Notes: a model not told the origin generated them from the letters alone. A stretch of DNA of 64,000 bases from Sphaerochaeta pleomorpha str. Grapes (GCF_000236685.1 NC_016633.1:310001-374000), one strand, 5' to 3'; counted from the stretch's first letter, positions 43,453 to 52,446 are shown. Numbers and translations are program-made.

Positions 43453-44144
43453 TCAGGGAAAATCTCATGATGATTCTCGAAGAAATAGAAACTGCTGCCA
43501 AAAAGAGTGGCCGATCGCTTTGTGACATTTCCCTGATGGCGGTAAGCAAACTGCACCCCTATGAAGAAATTCTTGAAGCCTACCACTGCGGGCAAAGACT
43601 GTTCGGCGAGAATAAAGTCCAGGAAGTCCAGGCTAAATTCCCGTCACTCCGTCCCGAGGGAATGGATCTTCATCTTATCGGACACCTGCAGACGAACAAG
43701 GTAAAAAAAATCGTTGGTCTGGTCGACGGCATCGATAGCGTAGATTCATTGAAACTAGCAACAAAAATAAGTGAAGAAGCGCTCGTTCTGGGAAAGGCCA
43801 TGCCCATTCTTTTGGAATTCAATACTTCTGGAGAGGAGAATAAAAGTGGATTTACCTCCACTGAGGAGCTTTTCAGGGTACTTGATGTCATTGAAGGGTT
43901 GAAAGGGGTGTCCTTGCAAGGGCTCATGACGATCGGTCCGCTTGGCAAAAACGACGATACCATACGAAAAGCTTTCCGGCAATTGAAGGAAATCCAAATA
44001 TTGTGCAGATATCGATATCCAAGTCTTTGTTTTGAGACCTTGAGTATGGGCATGAGCTCAGATTTTGCCTTGGCAATAGAAGAGGGCTCAACGGTAGTAC
44101 GGGTCGGAACGCGATTGTTTGGACAGAGGGATTATACAAAATGA
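43449..44144 (+). CDS. YggS family pyridoxal phosphate homeostasis protein
   Basis: The 231-residue protein has the YggS/PROSC pattern: L-M-A-V-S-K-L-H with the PLP-binding Lys, F-G-E-N-K-V-Q-E, H-L-I-G-H-L-Q-T-N-K, and the late L-S-M-G-M-S-S-D-F-A-L-A-I-E-E-G-S-T-V-V-R-V-G-T loop that grips the phosphate. It controls free PLP and amino acid balance in the cytoplasm. It is coupled to the genes on both sides by 4-base overlaps. Confidence 0.95.
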   Translation: MIRENLMMILEEIETAAKKSGRSLCDISLMAVSKLHPYEEILEAYHCGQRLFGENKVQEVQAKFPSLRPEGMDLHLIGHLQTNKVKKIVGLVDGIDSVDSLKLATKISEEALVLGKAMPILLEFNTSGEENKSGFTSTEELFRVLDVIEGLKGVSLQGLMTIGPLGKNDDTIRKAFRQLKEIQILCRYRYPSLCFETLSMGMSSDFALAIEEGSTVVRVGTRLFGQRDYTK

Positions 44145-44476
44145 AAAAAGCATTTGCCTTGTTTTTCCTTGTGATTTTCCTTGCCTCAAGTATGCCTGCC
44201 TTCAGTGAGGCCCTTCCTACGTATGTTCCATATGAAAAAAATGAATTCCCACTCTGGACCTATAAAGTCAGACGAGCAGAAAGTCTATTCTTTGGATCTA
44301 TGGCACTCACGTTACCTGTTGCCATCCTTGCTTACAATGTTGCAGTAAATTACCTATCGGTACCTGCAGCCTCCTCACAAATCAATACCTTTCTCATCCA
44401 ATTAGGTGTCGCCTCGACGCTTTCAGCAGGCATTTCATTAGCCGATTATATTATCGGCGAAACACGGGGTCTCTGA
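44141..44476 (+). CDS. Small exported or membrane protein of unknown function
   Basis: The 111-residue protein has an N-terminal signal peptide (K-K-A-F-A-L-F-F-L-V-I-F-L-A-S-S-M-P-A-F-S-E) and two further hydrophobic stretches (about 50-70 and 82-102). I do not recognise a family. It overlaps the YggS gene by 4 bases and shares one base (TGATG) with the pseudouridine synthase start, so it is clearly part of the operon. Its place in the envelope is inferred from the signal peptide. Confidence 0.65.
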   Translation: MKKAFALFFLVIFLASSMPAFSEALPTYVPYEKNEFPLWTYKVRRAESLFFGSMALTLPVAILAYNVAVNYLSVPAASSQINTFLIQLGVASTLSAGISLADYIIGETRGL

Positions 44477-45429
44477 TGGCAATACGTTATGGTAAGATAG
44501 AATTGACAGTAGGGCCTCTCCAAGAGAAAACGCGCCTCGATGCCTATGTTGCAGCGAATACCACATCTATCGGGCGATCCACACTCAGCCTTCCGACTAC
44601 AGAGATCCTTTTGAATGGGAAAATCGAGAAAAAAAGCAAACAGCTCAAGCAAGGGGATGTCATTTCAATTTCCTATAGCCAGGAATTCTTTGAAGGTCTC
44701 AAGGCCCAGGATTTGCCCTTGCACGTTCTCTATGAAGATAGGGATATGCTAGTCATTGACAAAGAGCAGGGTATGGTCGTACACCCGGCAAATGGCAATT
44801 ATGAAGGGACTGTCGTCAATGCCTTGCTGCATAGGTATGGGTCTTCGTTTACCACTTCCGATGAAAAACAGGAAGAAGAGGAAGAGGTAGCTGACCTGCA
44901 GACCGAGACTATCAGGCCCGGGATCGTCCATAGGCTGGACAAAGACACCAGTGGAGTTCTGGTCATTGCCCGTACAAGGGAAAGCCACCGTAACCTGTCT
45001 GCCCAATTCAAGGAGCATACTACAGAAAAATGGTATATTGCCATTGCAAAGGGGGTGTTTTCCCAGAAGCAGGGCAAACTTATCACCCATCTTTCCCGGG
45101 ATAAACATGACCGGAAAAAATTTGCAGTCTGTGCAGAGAATGAAGGCAGGTTAGCTGAGACCCATTATTTTGTCTTGAAACAATATAGGGATTTTGCCTT
45201 GGTAAGAATTCGTATTTTTACCGGGAGAACCCATCAGATCAGGGTCCATATGGCTTCGATCGGGCACCCGCTGGTCGGCGATATCATCTATGGCAAGAGC
45301 GATGGGACAACATTGATGCTTCATGCCCTGATGTTAAAGATTGACAGCCCTACGAATGGAGAACGGCTTTGTTTCCGTTCCCCCATGCCCCAACGATTTC
45401 GGTCATTCTTGAGAAAACCGACAATATAG
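44476..45429 (+). CDS. RluD family pseudouridine synthase
   Basis: The 317-residue protein has an N-terminal S4 RNA-binding domain (about 15-75) and an RluA-type catalytic domain: R-P-G-I-V-H-R-L-D-K-D-T-S-G (catalytic Asp), then G-R-T-H-Q-I-R-V-H-M-A-S-I-G-H-P-L-V-G-D. It isomerises uridine in 23S rRNA, as RluD or RluC do; the exact sites cannot be told. An acidic insert (E-E-E-E-E-V) lies before the catalytic motif. It converges on the MBL gene. Confidence 0.93.
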   Translation: MAIRYGKIELTVGPLQEKTRLDAYVAANTTSIGRSTLSLPTTEILLNGKIEKKSKQLKQGDVISISYSQEFFEGLKAQDLPLHVLYEDRDMLVIDKEQGMVVHPANGNYEGTVVNALLHRYGSSFTTSDEKQEEEEEVADLQTETIRPGIVHRLDKDTSGVLVIARTRESHRNLSAQFKEHTTEKWYIAIAKGVFSQKQGKLITHLSRDKHDRKKFAVCAENEGRLAETHYFVLKQYRDFALVRIRIFTGRTHQIRVHMASIGHPLVGDIIYGKSDGTTLMLHALMLKIDSPTNGERLCFRSPMPQRFRSFLRKPTI

Positions 45430-45430
45430 G

Positions 45431-46039
45431 TTATTCATTGTCACGCCAACGCTCCCTTTCGGTCTCGATTGGCCCCAGTTGCATCAAATCATTATTGAAC
45501 ATGCGTTCAATCCTGAGTTTGCTCGGGGTTCCATGGCCAGGGAACAGCAAGATGTTTTCATCAAGGGTCATCAACCGTTGGTGGATTGATTTAATCAAGA
45601 CGGCTTTCTCCCGGTAACCGGGGGTGGAACCTATTCTCCCGCATTGCAGGGTGTCTCCGCTGAACAGGGCATGGTCGACCTTGTAGACCATACTATCCAG
45701 GCTATGGCCGGGAACATGGATTACTTCTATGGAAAAACCACAGGTATTGAGAATTTCCTCATCCCTGACTACTGTTACGGGGTATTCATATACAGAGACT
45801 GCAGAGGCATAGATGGTGGGGTTGTAGATTTTCAGAAGGGTTTTCACCCCTTCGGTGTGGGATGCATGCCGGTGTGTCAAGAGAATGCTCTTAAGGGAGA
45901 AGCCATTCGACTCGATCAGATTGATCAATTCGATATCCACATGCCCTGGGTCGATGAGAAGGGCATCACCTCCGCCATCTTGGCCGACCAGGTAGGTATT
46001 ACAGAAACCGACGACTGAAAAATGCTGGTAGATCCTCAC
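45431..46039 (-). CDS. MBL-fold metallo-hydrolase with altered metal motif
   Basis: The 202-residue protein is a glyoxalase II-like MBL protein: L-L-I-D-P-G, T-H-R-H-A-S-H (His56, His58, Ser60, His61), V-P-G-H-S-L-D-S, F-S-G-D-T-L and F-P-G-H-G. The Asp of H-x-H-x-D-H is replaced by Ser60, so the second metal site is weakened. It probably hydrolyses a thioester or phosphate ester, substrate unknown. Its start overlaps the pentapeptide-repeat gene by 4 bases. Confidence 0.88.
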   Translation of the reverse strand: MRIYQHFSVVGFCNTYLVGQDGGGDALLIDPGHVDIELINLIESNGFSLKSILLTHRHASHTEGVKTLLKIYNPTIYASAVSVYEYPVTVVRDEEILNTCGFSIEVIHVPGHSLDSMVYKVDHALFSGDTLQCGRIGSTPGYREKAVLIKSIHQRLMTLDENILLFPGHGTPSKLRIERMFNNDLMQLGPIETERERWRDNE

Positions 46040-46614
46040 TGTCTTGCATCCTCATAGTTTGAGTACTTGAACGAGACCCTTCGTTTGTCAGTAAAATGGA
46101 AATCTGCTTTCTTGAGATTGCAGTCTTCGAAGGAAGTGTCCCTCAGATAGCTGGAACCAAAGGTTGAGTAATACAGGTCACAGGCGCTGAAATTGCAGAA
46201 AAAGGTATCGATTCCCATAAAATTCGTATGGTTTATGACAGATCCGGAGAAATCACATTGAATCATTTTACTACCTGAGAAAACAGAATATCGGCAGAAG
46301 ATGTCGTTGAACCTGCAGTTCTCGAAAAGGCAGAAATCAAAATAACTGGTCATGAAAGAACAGTTGCTGAAATCGATATTCCTGAAGGTACACCAAGCCA
46401 TATTACTTGCGGTAATCTGTTTTTTTACAACCTGTATATCTTCGAATTCGGCATGGGTAATCGAAAGGTTGACTATCTCGTTTTCCCCGAGCAAAGCATC
46501 GATACATTCTTGGTGTAATCGCTCTTTGTCTGGACTATGCCGGTAACAGAGGTCGCCGGATGAACAGACGTACGTATGGCAACTGGGATGAGAACAGGTT
46601 TGGAAACTAAACAT
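46036..46614 (-). CDS. Pentapeptide-repeat protein with N-terminal Cys/His cluster
   Basis: The 192-residue protein starts with C-S-H-P-S-C-H-T-Y-V-C and C-Y-R-H (residues 7-26), which could bind zinc, and then has pentapeptide repeats such as C-T-F-R-N-I-D-F-S-N-C-S-F, C-L-F-E-N-C-R-F and C-D-F-S-G that should form a right-handed beta helix. Such proteins act as DNA mimics or scaffolds; this one has no known partner. It precedes the MBL gene with an overlap of 4 bases. Confidence 0.85.
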   Translation of the reverse strand: MFSFQTCSHPSCHTYVCSSGDLCYRHSPDKERLHQECIDALLGENEIVNLSITHAEFEDIQVVKKQITASNMAWCTFRNIDFSNCSFMTSYFDFCLFENCRFNDIFCRYSVFSGSKMIQCDFSGSVINHTNFMGIDTFFCNFSACDLYYSTFGSSYLRDTSFEDCNLKKADFHFTDKRRVSFKYSNYEDARQ

Positions 46615-46641
46615 AGCATAACAGTATCAAAATAGCGGAGG

Positions 46642-46670
46642 TTGTCAAGTATTGCCTTTGCATGTACAGT
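46642..46670 (+). promoter_or_regulatory. Promoter of rsgA-mutS2
   Basis: TTGTCA (46642-46647) and TACAGT (46665-46670) are 17 bases apart. The start of the transcript would be only about 10 bases before the ribosome site. Confidence 0.6.
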
Positions 46671-46686
46671 ACATTTAGGAGAGGGT

Positions 46687-47661
46687 ATGGAGCAACACAT
46701 CGGCCTGGTTACCAGGGGAATCAACAATATTTACTCAGTCAAGGAAGGCGATGCCAGTTACCTTTGCCGTATCAAAGGCAAACAGTTGCTTACGGTAGTC
46801 GGGGAGTATAATCCCATAGCTGTTGGCGATCGGGTTTCCTTTGTCATTTCCGGTACCTACGAAGGTCTTATCATCTCTCGGCTTGAACGCAGCAACTGTT
46901 TCCAGAGATGGAATATAAAGGGGCAATGCAACCAGACAGTCGTAGCCAATATGGATATGATAGTCTGTGTCTGCAGTGCTGATACTCCTCCTTTCAGGCC
47001 AAGGTTCATCGATAGGGTAATTGCCTGCTGCCAGGATGTTCCTGTCATGCTGGTAATGAACAAGAGCGATATACTCCTAACAGAAGATGAGTTCGAACGA
47101 TTTGCCCTTTTTAAGAAACTTGGGTATCCTATTATCGGGGTAAGTGCAAAAACCGGTGAGAACCTGGAAGACCTTTGCTCTCTGCTCAAGGGAAAAACCG
47201 TAGCCTTTGTAGGACAAAGCGGGGTAGGCAAATCAACATTGATCAACAGGATCCTGTCAGTCGAACAGAAAACCAATGAAGTCTCGGCAAAGTATAACAG
47301 GGGAAAGCATACCACAAATTGCTCCTTGATGATCGAAGGACCTGATTTTACCCTTGTTGACACTCCCGGGGTACGGGAAATTCTGGTTCCCCATGGGAAC
47401 CCCCACAAAATTGCAGAATCATTCCCGGAATTCCGGGAACCTTCGAAAAAATGTGCTTTTGACCATTGCCTGCATAACGATGAACCGGATTGCCAGGTAA
47501 AAGTGTTGGTAGAAAAGGGAAAGATTCACCCTGATCGCTATGAAAGCTACCTGAGAATGTTAGCTTCCCTTGATGACCGTTCTCCCCAGTGGATGGGGAA
47601 AAGCCAACAGTCAAAGACCCGATATAAGAGTATGGAAAACGATGAAAGAGAAGAGTATTAA
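46687..47661 (+). CDS. rsgA: Ribosome small subunit-dependent GTPase A
   Basis: The 324-residue protein has the OB domain first, then the circularly permuted GTPase: M-N-K-S-D (G4), S-A-K-T (G5), G-Q-S-G-V-G-K-S-T-L-I-N (P loop) and D-T-P-G (G3), followed by the zinc domain with C-x-F-x-x-C-L-H-x5-C. It tests late 30S subunit assembly. ATG 46687 has AGGAGAGG upstream. The gene overlaps mutS2 by 20 bases. Confidence 0.95.
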   Translation: MEQHIGLVTRGINNIYSVKEGDASYLCRIKGKQLLTVVGEYNPIAVGDRVSFVISGTYEGLIISRLERSNCFQRWNIKGQCNQTVVANMDMIVCVCSADTPPFRPRFIDRVIACCQDVPVMLVMNKSDILLTEDEFERFALFKKLGYPIIGVSAKTGENLEDLCSLLKGKTVAFVGQSGVGKSTLINRILSVEQKTNEVSAKYNRGKHTTNCSLMIEGPDFTLVDTPGVREILVPHGNPHKIAESFPEFREPSKKCAFDHCLHNDEPDCQVKVLVEKGKIHPDRYESYLRMLASLDDRSPQWMGKSQQSKTRYKSMENDEREEY

Positions 47662-49990
47662 AGAATTGGGTTTCCCTTTGGTCTTGAAAAAGATCGAAGG
47701 GTGCGCGCTAGGTAACGATGGGGTGAAGGCACTCCAGGGTTTTTCCTTCCTGACCGAGAAAGCCGACTTGGCAGAAAGACAAGGGAAAGTAGGTGCTTTT
47801 TGCCGCTTGCTTGGTTCCCCTACCATTGAACTGCCGGTTTCCTTTGATGATATCAGTCCTGTTTTCGACATTCTTGACAATCCTTTGCGCTCACTTGACG
47901 GAAGTTTGATGTACTCGGTTGCAAACTACATCGAAAGTGCAAAGGTCTTGCATACATTCTGTACCAGTACCTTGGAAAACAATGAGCAGTTGCCCCCTAT
48001 CAAGGATCTTCTGGGAGATCAGATAGATCCTTTGCTGATTTCCCTGTCGATGGAAATTCAAGCTGTACTTGAGAACAGCGGGCAAGTCAAGGAATCACAC
48101 CCTGCAATCAGGGCATTGAAACAAAAAGTGGAAGGGGCAAAGCAAGACCGTTCACGGTTTTCCCACGAGTTTATCACGACCAACAATGCCTTGGTCCAGA
48201 GTGACCAAGGGGCTTTTCGTGATGGCCGTCTGGTTATTCCTGTACGCAATGACCGCCGGACCGAGGTCAAAGGTTTCATAAACAGTGCCTCAACCTCTGG
48301 CAATACAGTGTTCATGGAACCCTATCGGCTTGTAGAGATGAACAATGCTGTGGTAATGGCAGAGAACCAGATTCTCGTAGAGATTGCAAAAATACTTTCT
48401 GAACTCAATGGCAAAATCAAATGCAGGGCCTATGAACTGAGGAAACTGCAGAAACAGGTCAGTTTTGCCGATGCCCTCTATGCAATCGCAAGATATGCTG
48501 TACTGACGCAGGCGAGTGCAACAGACCTGTCCTCAAACAAATGCAACCTGCTTGGCGCAAGACATCCGTTACTTGGATCAAAGGCCGTACCCATTAATGT
48601 CAGCCTGGATGACAAGGTCAAGGCTGTTGTCATTACCGGTCCGAATGCCGGAGGGAAAACCGTTACGATCAAGACCGTAGGTTTGCTCTCGCTGCTTAAC
48701 CAATTTACTGGCTATATTCCTGCCTTGGAAGGGAGTTCCCTGCCTCTGTTTGACGACATCTATACAGACATCGGTGATGAACAGAGTATTGAGGAATCCT
48801 TATCCACATTCAGCGGACATATGAAACAGGTAGGGTTTATCCTTCAGCATATGACCGACCGTTCCCTTATCATCCTTGATGAACTGGGTAGCGGTACCGA
48901 TCCGGTTGAAGGGGCTTCCCTTGCCCGAGCCACTCTCGAATATTGTATAGAAAAAGCAAAGCTTTCCTTTGTAACCAGCCACCATGGCGTTTTGAAACAA
49001 TTCGCCTATGCCAAGGACAGCGTAATCAATGCTTCCATGGAGTTTGACGAAAATTCTCACCACCCAACCTTCAGGGTAATAAACGGTATTCCCGGCGATA
49101 GCCATGCACTCGATACAGCGAGGGCTATGAACCTTCCCAAAGAGGTAGTCGACAAGGCCCAGCAATACCTTGGAAGCGAAGCGATTCAAATCGGTGAAAT
49201 TATCAAAGGCCTTGAAAGGAAAAAGCAGGATGCCGACCTCAGAGAAAGACACATCGAGGAACGGTATACAGCATTGCAGCAACAAGTCAGGGATATTCAG
49301 CTCAAGGAATTGAAACTGCGTCAGGAATCGCTCCTCCTCAAAGAAGAACAAGCCTCACAACTGGCCCGTTTCATGCGTGATAAGCGCAAAGAACTGGAAA
49401 ACCTGGTTGCCGATTTGCGCACTGGTGAGATTACCAGGGAGAAAACGAAAAAGGTAAAAGCCTATGTCTCTTCACTGGAAGACAAACATGCCCTGACCGA
49501 ATCCCAGATTGAGTCGGAGAAGGGTATGATAGAACCCCATCGGCAAGCTGGACATATCCAGTTCAAAGAACAAATGGATGTATTGTGCGGAACGGCAAAG
49601 AGAGAAGGAAGAATCATCCGCAGAGCTGCAAAGGATAGCTGGATAGTAGCTATAGGGACAATGAAATTTACGATGAAAGAGCAAGACCTTTCTTTGCCGA
49701 AACGCGATAAAAAGAAAGTAAAGGTGCTCTACCAAAGTGATGCCCCGATGCCCAAAATGGTCATAGATGTAAGGGGAATGAACCTCGAAGAGACCTTGGC
49801 AGCACTCGATGGTCAGATAGAAAGTGCCCTCGTGCATGGGATGACCACCTTTTCAGTCATACATGGGTTTGGAGATGGAATTCTCAGCCGTGGTATAGGT
49901 GACTACCTGAAAAAACACCCACGGGTTTCGGATTTCAGGTTCGCACTTCCCGAAGACGGTGGCATGGGGAAAACCTATATTATGTTGTAA
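47642..49990 (+). CDS. mutS2: Endonuclease MutS2
   Basis: The 782-residue protein has the MutS core and clamp, the ATPase with G-P-N-A-G-G-K-T and L-D-E-L-G-S-G-T-D-P, a long coiled coil (about 510-640) and a C-terminal Smr domain (V-I-D-V-R-G-M-N, H-G-F-G-D-G). It has no mismatch-recognition domain. MutS2 limits recombination and, in some bacteria, resolves collided ribosomes. ATG 47642 lies inside the rsgA end; an earlier in-frame start at 47570 would overlap far more. Confidence 0.95.
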   Translation: MKEKSIKELGFPLVLKKIEGCALGNDGVKALQGFSFLTEKADLAERQGKVGAFCRLLGSPTIELPVSFDDISPVFDILDNPLRSLDGSLMYSVANYIESAKVLHTFCTSTLENNEQLPPIKDLLGDQIDPLLISLSMEIQAVLENSGQVKESHPAIRALKQKVEGAKQDRSRFSHEFITTNNALVQSDQGAFRDGRLVIPVRNDRRTEVKGFINSASTSGNTVFMEPYRLVEMNNAVVMAENQILVEIAKILSELNGKIKCRAYELRKLQKQVSFADALYAIARYAVLTQASATDLSSNKCNLLGARHPLLGSKAVPINVSLDDKVKAVVITGPNAGGKTVTIKTVGLLSLLNQFTGYIPALEGSSLPLFDDIYTDIGDEQSIEESLSTFSGHMKQVGFILQHMTDRSLIILDELGSGTDPVEGASLARATLEYCIEKAKLSFVTSHHGVLKQFAYAKDSVINASMEFDENSHHPTFRVINGIPGDSHALDTARAMNLPKEVVDKAQQYLGSEAIQIGEIIKGLERKKQDADLRERHIEERYTALQQQVRDIQLKELKLRQESLLLKEEQASQLARFMRDKRKELENLVADLRTGEITREKTKKVKAYVSSLEDKHALTESQIESEKGMIEPHRQAGHIQFKEQMDVLCGTAKREGRIIRRAAKDSWIVAIGTMKFTMKEQDLSLPKRDKKKVKVLYQSDAPMPKMVIDVRGMNLEETLAALDGQIESALVHGMTTFSVIHGFGDGILSRGIGDYLKKHPRVSDFRFALPEDGGMGKTYIML

Positions 49991-50012
49991 GGCATTACAT
50001 TTTACTCAATTG

Positions 50013-50041
50013 GCAAGGTTGCAACGACCTTGCTTTTTTTT
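50013..50041 (+). terminator. Terminator of rsgA-mutS2
   Basis: GCAAGGT (50013-50019) pairs with ACCTTGC (50027-50033), followed by eight T. Confidence 0.88.
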
Positions 50042-50053
50042 GTCTCTGATACA

Positions 50054-50094
50054 TATTTACTAATTTAGTTATTTACTAAATTTGTAAATATAAT
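50054..50094 (+). promoter_or_regulatory. Nested dyad and promoter of the GIY-YIG/DUF6530 pair
   Basis: An outer inverted repeat TATTTAC (50054-50060) / GTAAATA (50084-50090) encloses an inner one, ATTTAGT (50063-50069) / ACTAAAT (50075-50081). A TATAAT box (50089-50094) overlaps the right edge. The layout suggests a repressor site over the promoter. Confidence 0.6.
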
Positions 50095-50143
50095 CTATAC
50101 TAATGCACATGAGATATTTGTTTTCTATTGTGGAGGGGAAGTT

Positions 50144-50494
50144 ATGGATATAAACAAGAAAAAGCTTATCGAGCAGTACAAGATGAGAAAACCCCGCATG
50201 GGATGTTTTGCTTTGGTCTGCAATCCGACAGGAGAAAAATTCATCGGGGCAGCAAAGGATTTGTCCATTATAGAGAATTCCTTGCTCTTCAGGTTATCGG
50301 TTGGAGCTTTGGGCCAGAATCCCTATTTGCAGACGTTGTATGCAAAGTATGGGCAAGATGCTTTCTCCCTGTCGATTTTGGAGGACTTGCCGTACGATAA
50401 AGAACATCCTGATAAAGACTATAAAAGTGAACTCAATACGCTCAAAGAACTGTTGATCGAGTCCAATGAAAACGCAAAGGAGCTATTAATATGA
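50144..50494 (+). CDS. GIY-YIG nuclease family-like protein
   Basis: The 116-residue protein resembles a small GIY-YIG group: the first strand G-C-F-A-L-V-C and the second K-F-I-G-A-A-K-D occupy the places of G-I-Y and Y-I-G, so the catalytic Tyr pattern is altered and nuclease activity is doubtful. The rest is helical with L-Q-T-L-Y-A-K-Y-G-Q-D-A-F. AGGGG and GGAGG stand before the ATG. It overlaps the DUF6530 gene by 4 bases. I cannot name its substrate. Confidence 0.65.
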   Translation: MDINKKKLIEQYKMRKPRMGCFALVCNPTGEKFIGAAKDLSIIENSLLFRLSVGALGQNPYLQTLYAKYGQDAFSLSILEDLPYDKEHPDKDYKSELNTLKELLIESNENAKELLI

Positions 50495-50970
50495 ATATAC
50501 CTACAAGTTTGAAACACAAACCGGTAATCGTGAGTGATAATTATGACAATGTTGATGGGCAGCACGCCTACGATTCTGACGCTAAGGGCTTGTCAGTTGG
50601 CTTGGCTCAGTGGAACGACCGTGGGAATGTTGAATTCTCAGCCAAGGTGTGGCGCTATACAGGTGAAAAGTGGTCCAGACAGAGTGAAGAATTGCCGCTT
50701 AACCGCGTCCTTGATTTAGCTATCCTGGTATGTCGTACCAGCCAGTATTTCCAATCTGCCTACAGATTCCCGAAATTCTATGACCCACAGAACCCTCAGA
50801 TCGATAGGATCGGGATGCAGGGGGATGCCATGGATGTCAAAGTCTGCATGGATAACCCGTTTATTGATACCGATATCAAATTGCTTGGTGACTATATCGG
50901 ACAAAACGGGGAAATGCTTGGTGAACGATTCAGCATTCTCTCTGCAATGCTCAAGGAAATGGGATATTGA
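50491..50970 (+). CDS. DUF6530 family protein
   Basis: The 159-residue protein has the pattern I remember for DUF6530: P-T-S-L-K-H-K-P-V-I-V then D-A-K-G-L-S-V-G-L-A-Q-W-N-D-R and S-A-K-V-W-R-Y-T-G-E-K-W-S-R-Q-S-E-E-L-P-L. No function is known. It is soluble and has no signal peptide. It is translationally coupled to the GIY-YIG-like gene and both stand alone behind a palindromic promoter. Confidence 0.75.
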   Translation: MNIPTSLKHKPVIVSDNYDNVDGQHAYDSDAKGLSVGLAQWNDRGNVEFSAKVWRYTGEKWSRQSEELPLNRVLDLAILVCRTSQYFQSAYRFPKFYDPQNPQIDRIGMQGDAMDVKVCMDNPFIDTDIKLLGDYIGQNGEMLGERFSILSAMLKEMGY

Positions 50971-50979
50971 TGCAACTTG

Positions 50980-51008
50980 TTGCGAAAATGACCTTCACGT
51001 GGTAGGAT
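50980..51008 (+). promoter_or_regulatory. Promoter of uridine phosphorylase
   Basis: TTGCGA (50980-50985) and TAGGAT (51003-51008) are 17 bases apart, 20 bases before the start codon. Confidence 0.5.
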
Positions 51009-51027
51009 TCGATAGAGGAGATTTATC

Positions 51028-51822
51028 ATGTCAGACTATATGAATGGAACAGGTATCCAATATCATTTGCATATACAAAAAGGAGATGTCGGCCGTTATG
51101 TCATTCTTCCCGGGGATCCCAAAAGGGTACCGCTTATTGCAAAATACCTTGAAGATGCTCACCAAATTGCCGATAGCCGGGAATTTGTTACCTATACAGG
51201 TTTTTTGGATGGTCAGAAGGTTAGCGTAACCTCTACGGGTATCGGCGGGCCTTCGGCGTCCATCGCAATGGAAGAGCTTTTCGCCTGCGGTGCAGACACC
51301 TTTATACGCATGGGGACTTGCGGGGGTATCGCATTGCCGGTTATGGGCGGCGATGTTGTCATTGCAACTGGGGCCATCAGGATGGAAGGGACAAGCAGGG
51401 AATATGCGCCTATTGAATTTCCGGCAGTTGCTCATTTCGATGTAGTCACAGCCTTGGCTAAGGCTGCCAAGGAGCTAGGAAAGAAACACCATATTGGGGT
51501 TGTGCAGTGCAAAGATTCCTTCTATGGACAACATTCTCCCTCCATCATGCCTGTCTCCTACGAATTGGAGAATAAATGGGAAGCATGGAAAAGACTTGGC
51601 GTACTCGCCAGTGAAATGGAAAGCGCAGCGATGTTCGTGGTTGCTGCACGCCTTGGAGCTCGCTGCGGCAGTGAGTTTTTCGTAGTGGGAAACCAGGAAC
51701 GTGAATTGCTCGGGATGGATAACCCGAAGCTCCATGATACCGAGGATGCAATTAAGGTAGCCATACAGGGTATCAGGAATCTGATTGCCATGGATACAGC
51801 AACCGAGGTATCTGCAAACTGA
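51028..51822 (+). CDS. udp: Uridine phosphorylase
   Basis: The 264-residue enzyme has the nucleoside phosphorylase I pattern: [14 protein letters not shown] (phosphate site), [24 protein letters not shown] and E-M-E-S-A-A-M-F (ribose site Glu-Met-Glu). It cleaves uridine to uracil and ribose 1-phosphate; upp at 17.5 kb can use the uracil. GGAG precedes the ATG. A terminator follows. Confidence 0.95.
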   Translation: MSDYMNGTGIQYHLHIQKGDVGRYVILPGDPKRVPLIAKYLEDAHQIADSREFVTYTGFLDGQKVSVTSTGIGGPSASIAMEELFACGADTFIRMGTCGGIALPVMGGDVVIATGAIRMEGTSREYAPIEFPAVAHFDVVTALAKAAKELGKKHHIGVVQCKDSFYGQHSPSIMPVSYELENKWEAWKRLGVLASEMESAAMFVVAARLGARCGSEFFVVGNQERELLGMDNPKLHDTEDAIKVAIQGIRNLIAMDTATEVSAN

Positions 51823-51849
51823 AAACCGCTGATTAAGGTACAAGCCAAC

Positions 51850-52323
51850 TCAAGCCATCGCAAACACTGTCAGGGGATATTCTTCTGTCAGTGTTTTTTC
51901 TTGTCCCGTTGTTCCCTGGTTCTTTGCATCGATTATTTCCTTGAAAGAGGGGAGGTCGTTGAGAGGCGATATTTTTCCCAGGAGGCAAAAGCAGTCGCTT
52001 TTATGAAACGCCTCAAAGGTACCACAGAGTTCATAGTATTTTCCCTTGCCTGCAAGCCCCTCGGAAAGAATAGCATAGGCTACAAGCAATTCCTGTTTTC
52101 CCTCGATTTTCTGCACCGAAACAGGAATTCCTTTCCACAGGAAAGCTCTTTGCCCCTGCGGTAGCATAGCAAGGAATCTACACCTGTTAGGTTCAAGGGT
52201 ATAGTCGAGCAAGGCCCCTCCTCTATTCTGGCATTGACTGGAAAAAGAAAGCAGCAGTGTTTTAGCTTGTTGTCGATTGTTATAGAATGGCTTATCGGAA
52301 GGAATGCATATCCAACAGTACAT
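51850..52323 (-). CDS. Hypothetical protein
   Basis: The 157-residue protein is not recognised. It has a clean start with GGAGG 7 bases before the ATG, an N terminus M-Y-C-W-I-C-I-P and five further cysteines scattered through the middle, no signal peptide and no long hydrophobic stretch. Predicted structure is mixed alpha/beta by eye. It is a single gene between udp (convergent) and another minus-strand orphan. The 123-base gap upstream has no certain promoter. Confidence 0.6.
   Translation of the reverse strand: MYCWICIPSDKPFYNNRQQAKTLLLSFSSQCQNRGGALLDYTLEPNRCRFLAMLPQGQRAFLWKGIPVSVQKIEGKQELLVAYAILSEGLAGKGKYYELCGTFEAFHKSDCFCLLGKISPLNDLPSFKEIIDAKNQGTTGQEKTLTEEYPLTVFAMA
51862..51899 (+). terminator. 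Terminator of udp, inside the end of the opposite gene
   Basis: AAACACTG (51862-51869) pairs with CAGTGTTT (51889-51896) and a T run follows. The stem lies within the last codons of the minus-strand gene at 51850. Confidence 0.75.
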
Positions 52324-52446
52324 ATTAGTGCCTCCATACGTAGTAGAAGGCTTTATATATACTTTGCTTCAAGAGAAATTATGGTGATATAGAAACCCTG
52401 AAGGCAAATAAAGAAGCTAAAACGAGGAAATCCATAAACGTTATTG

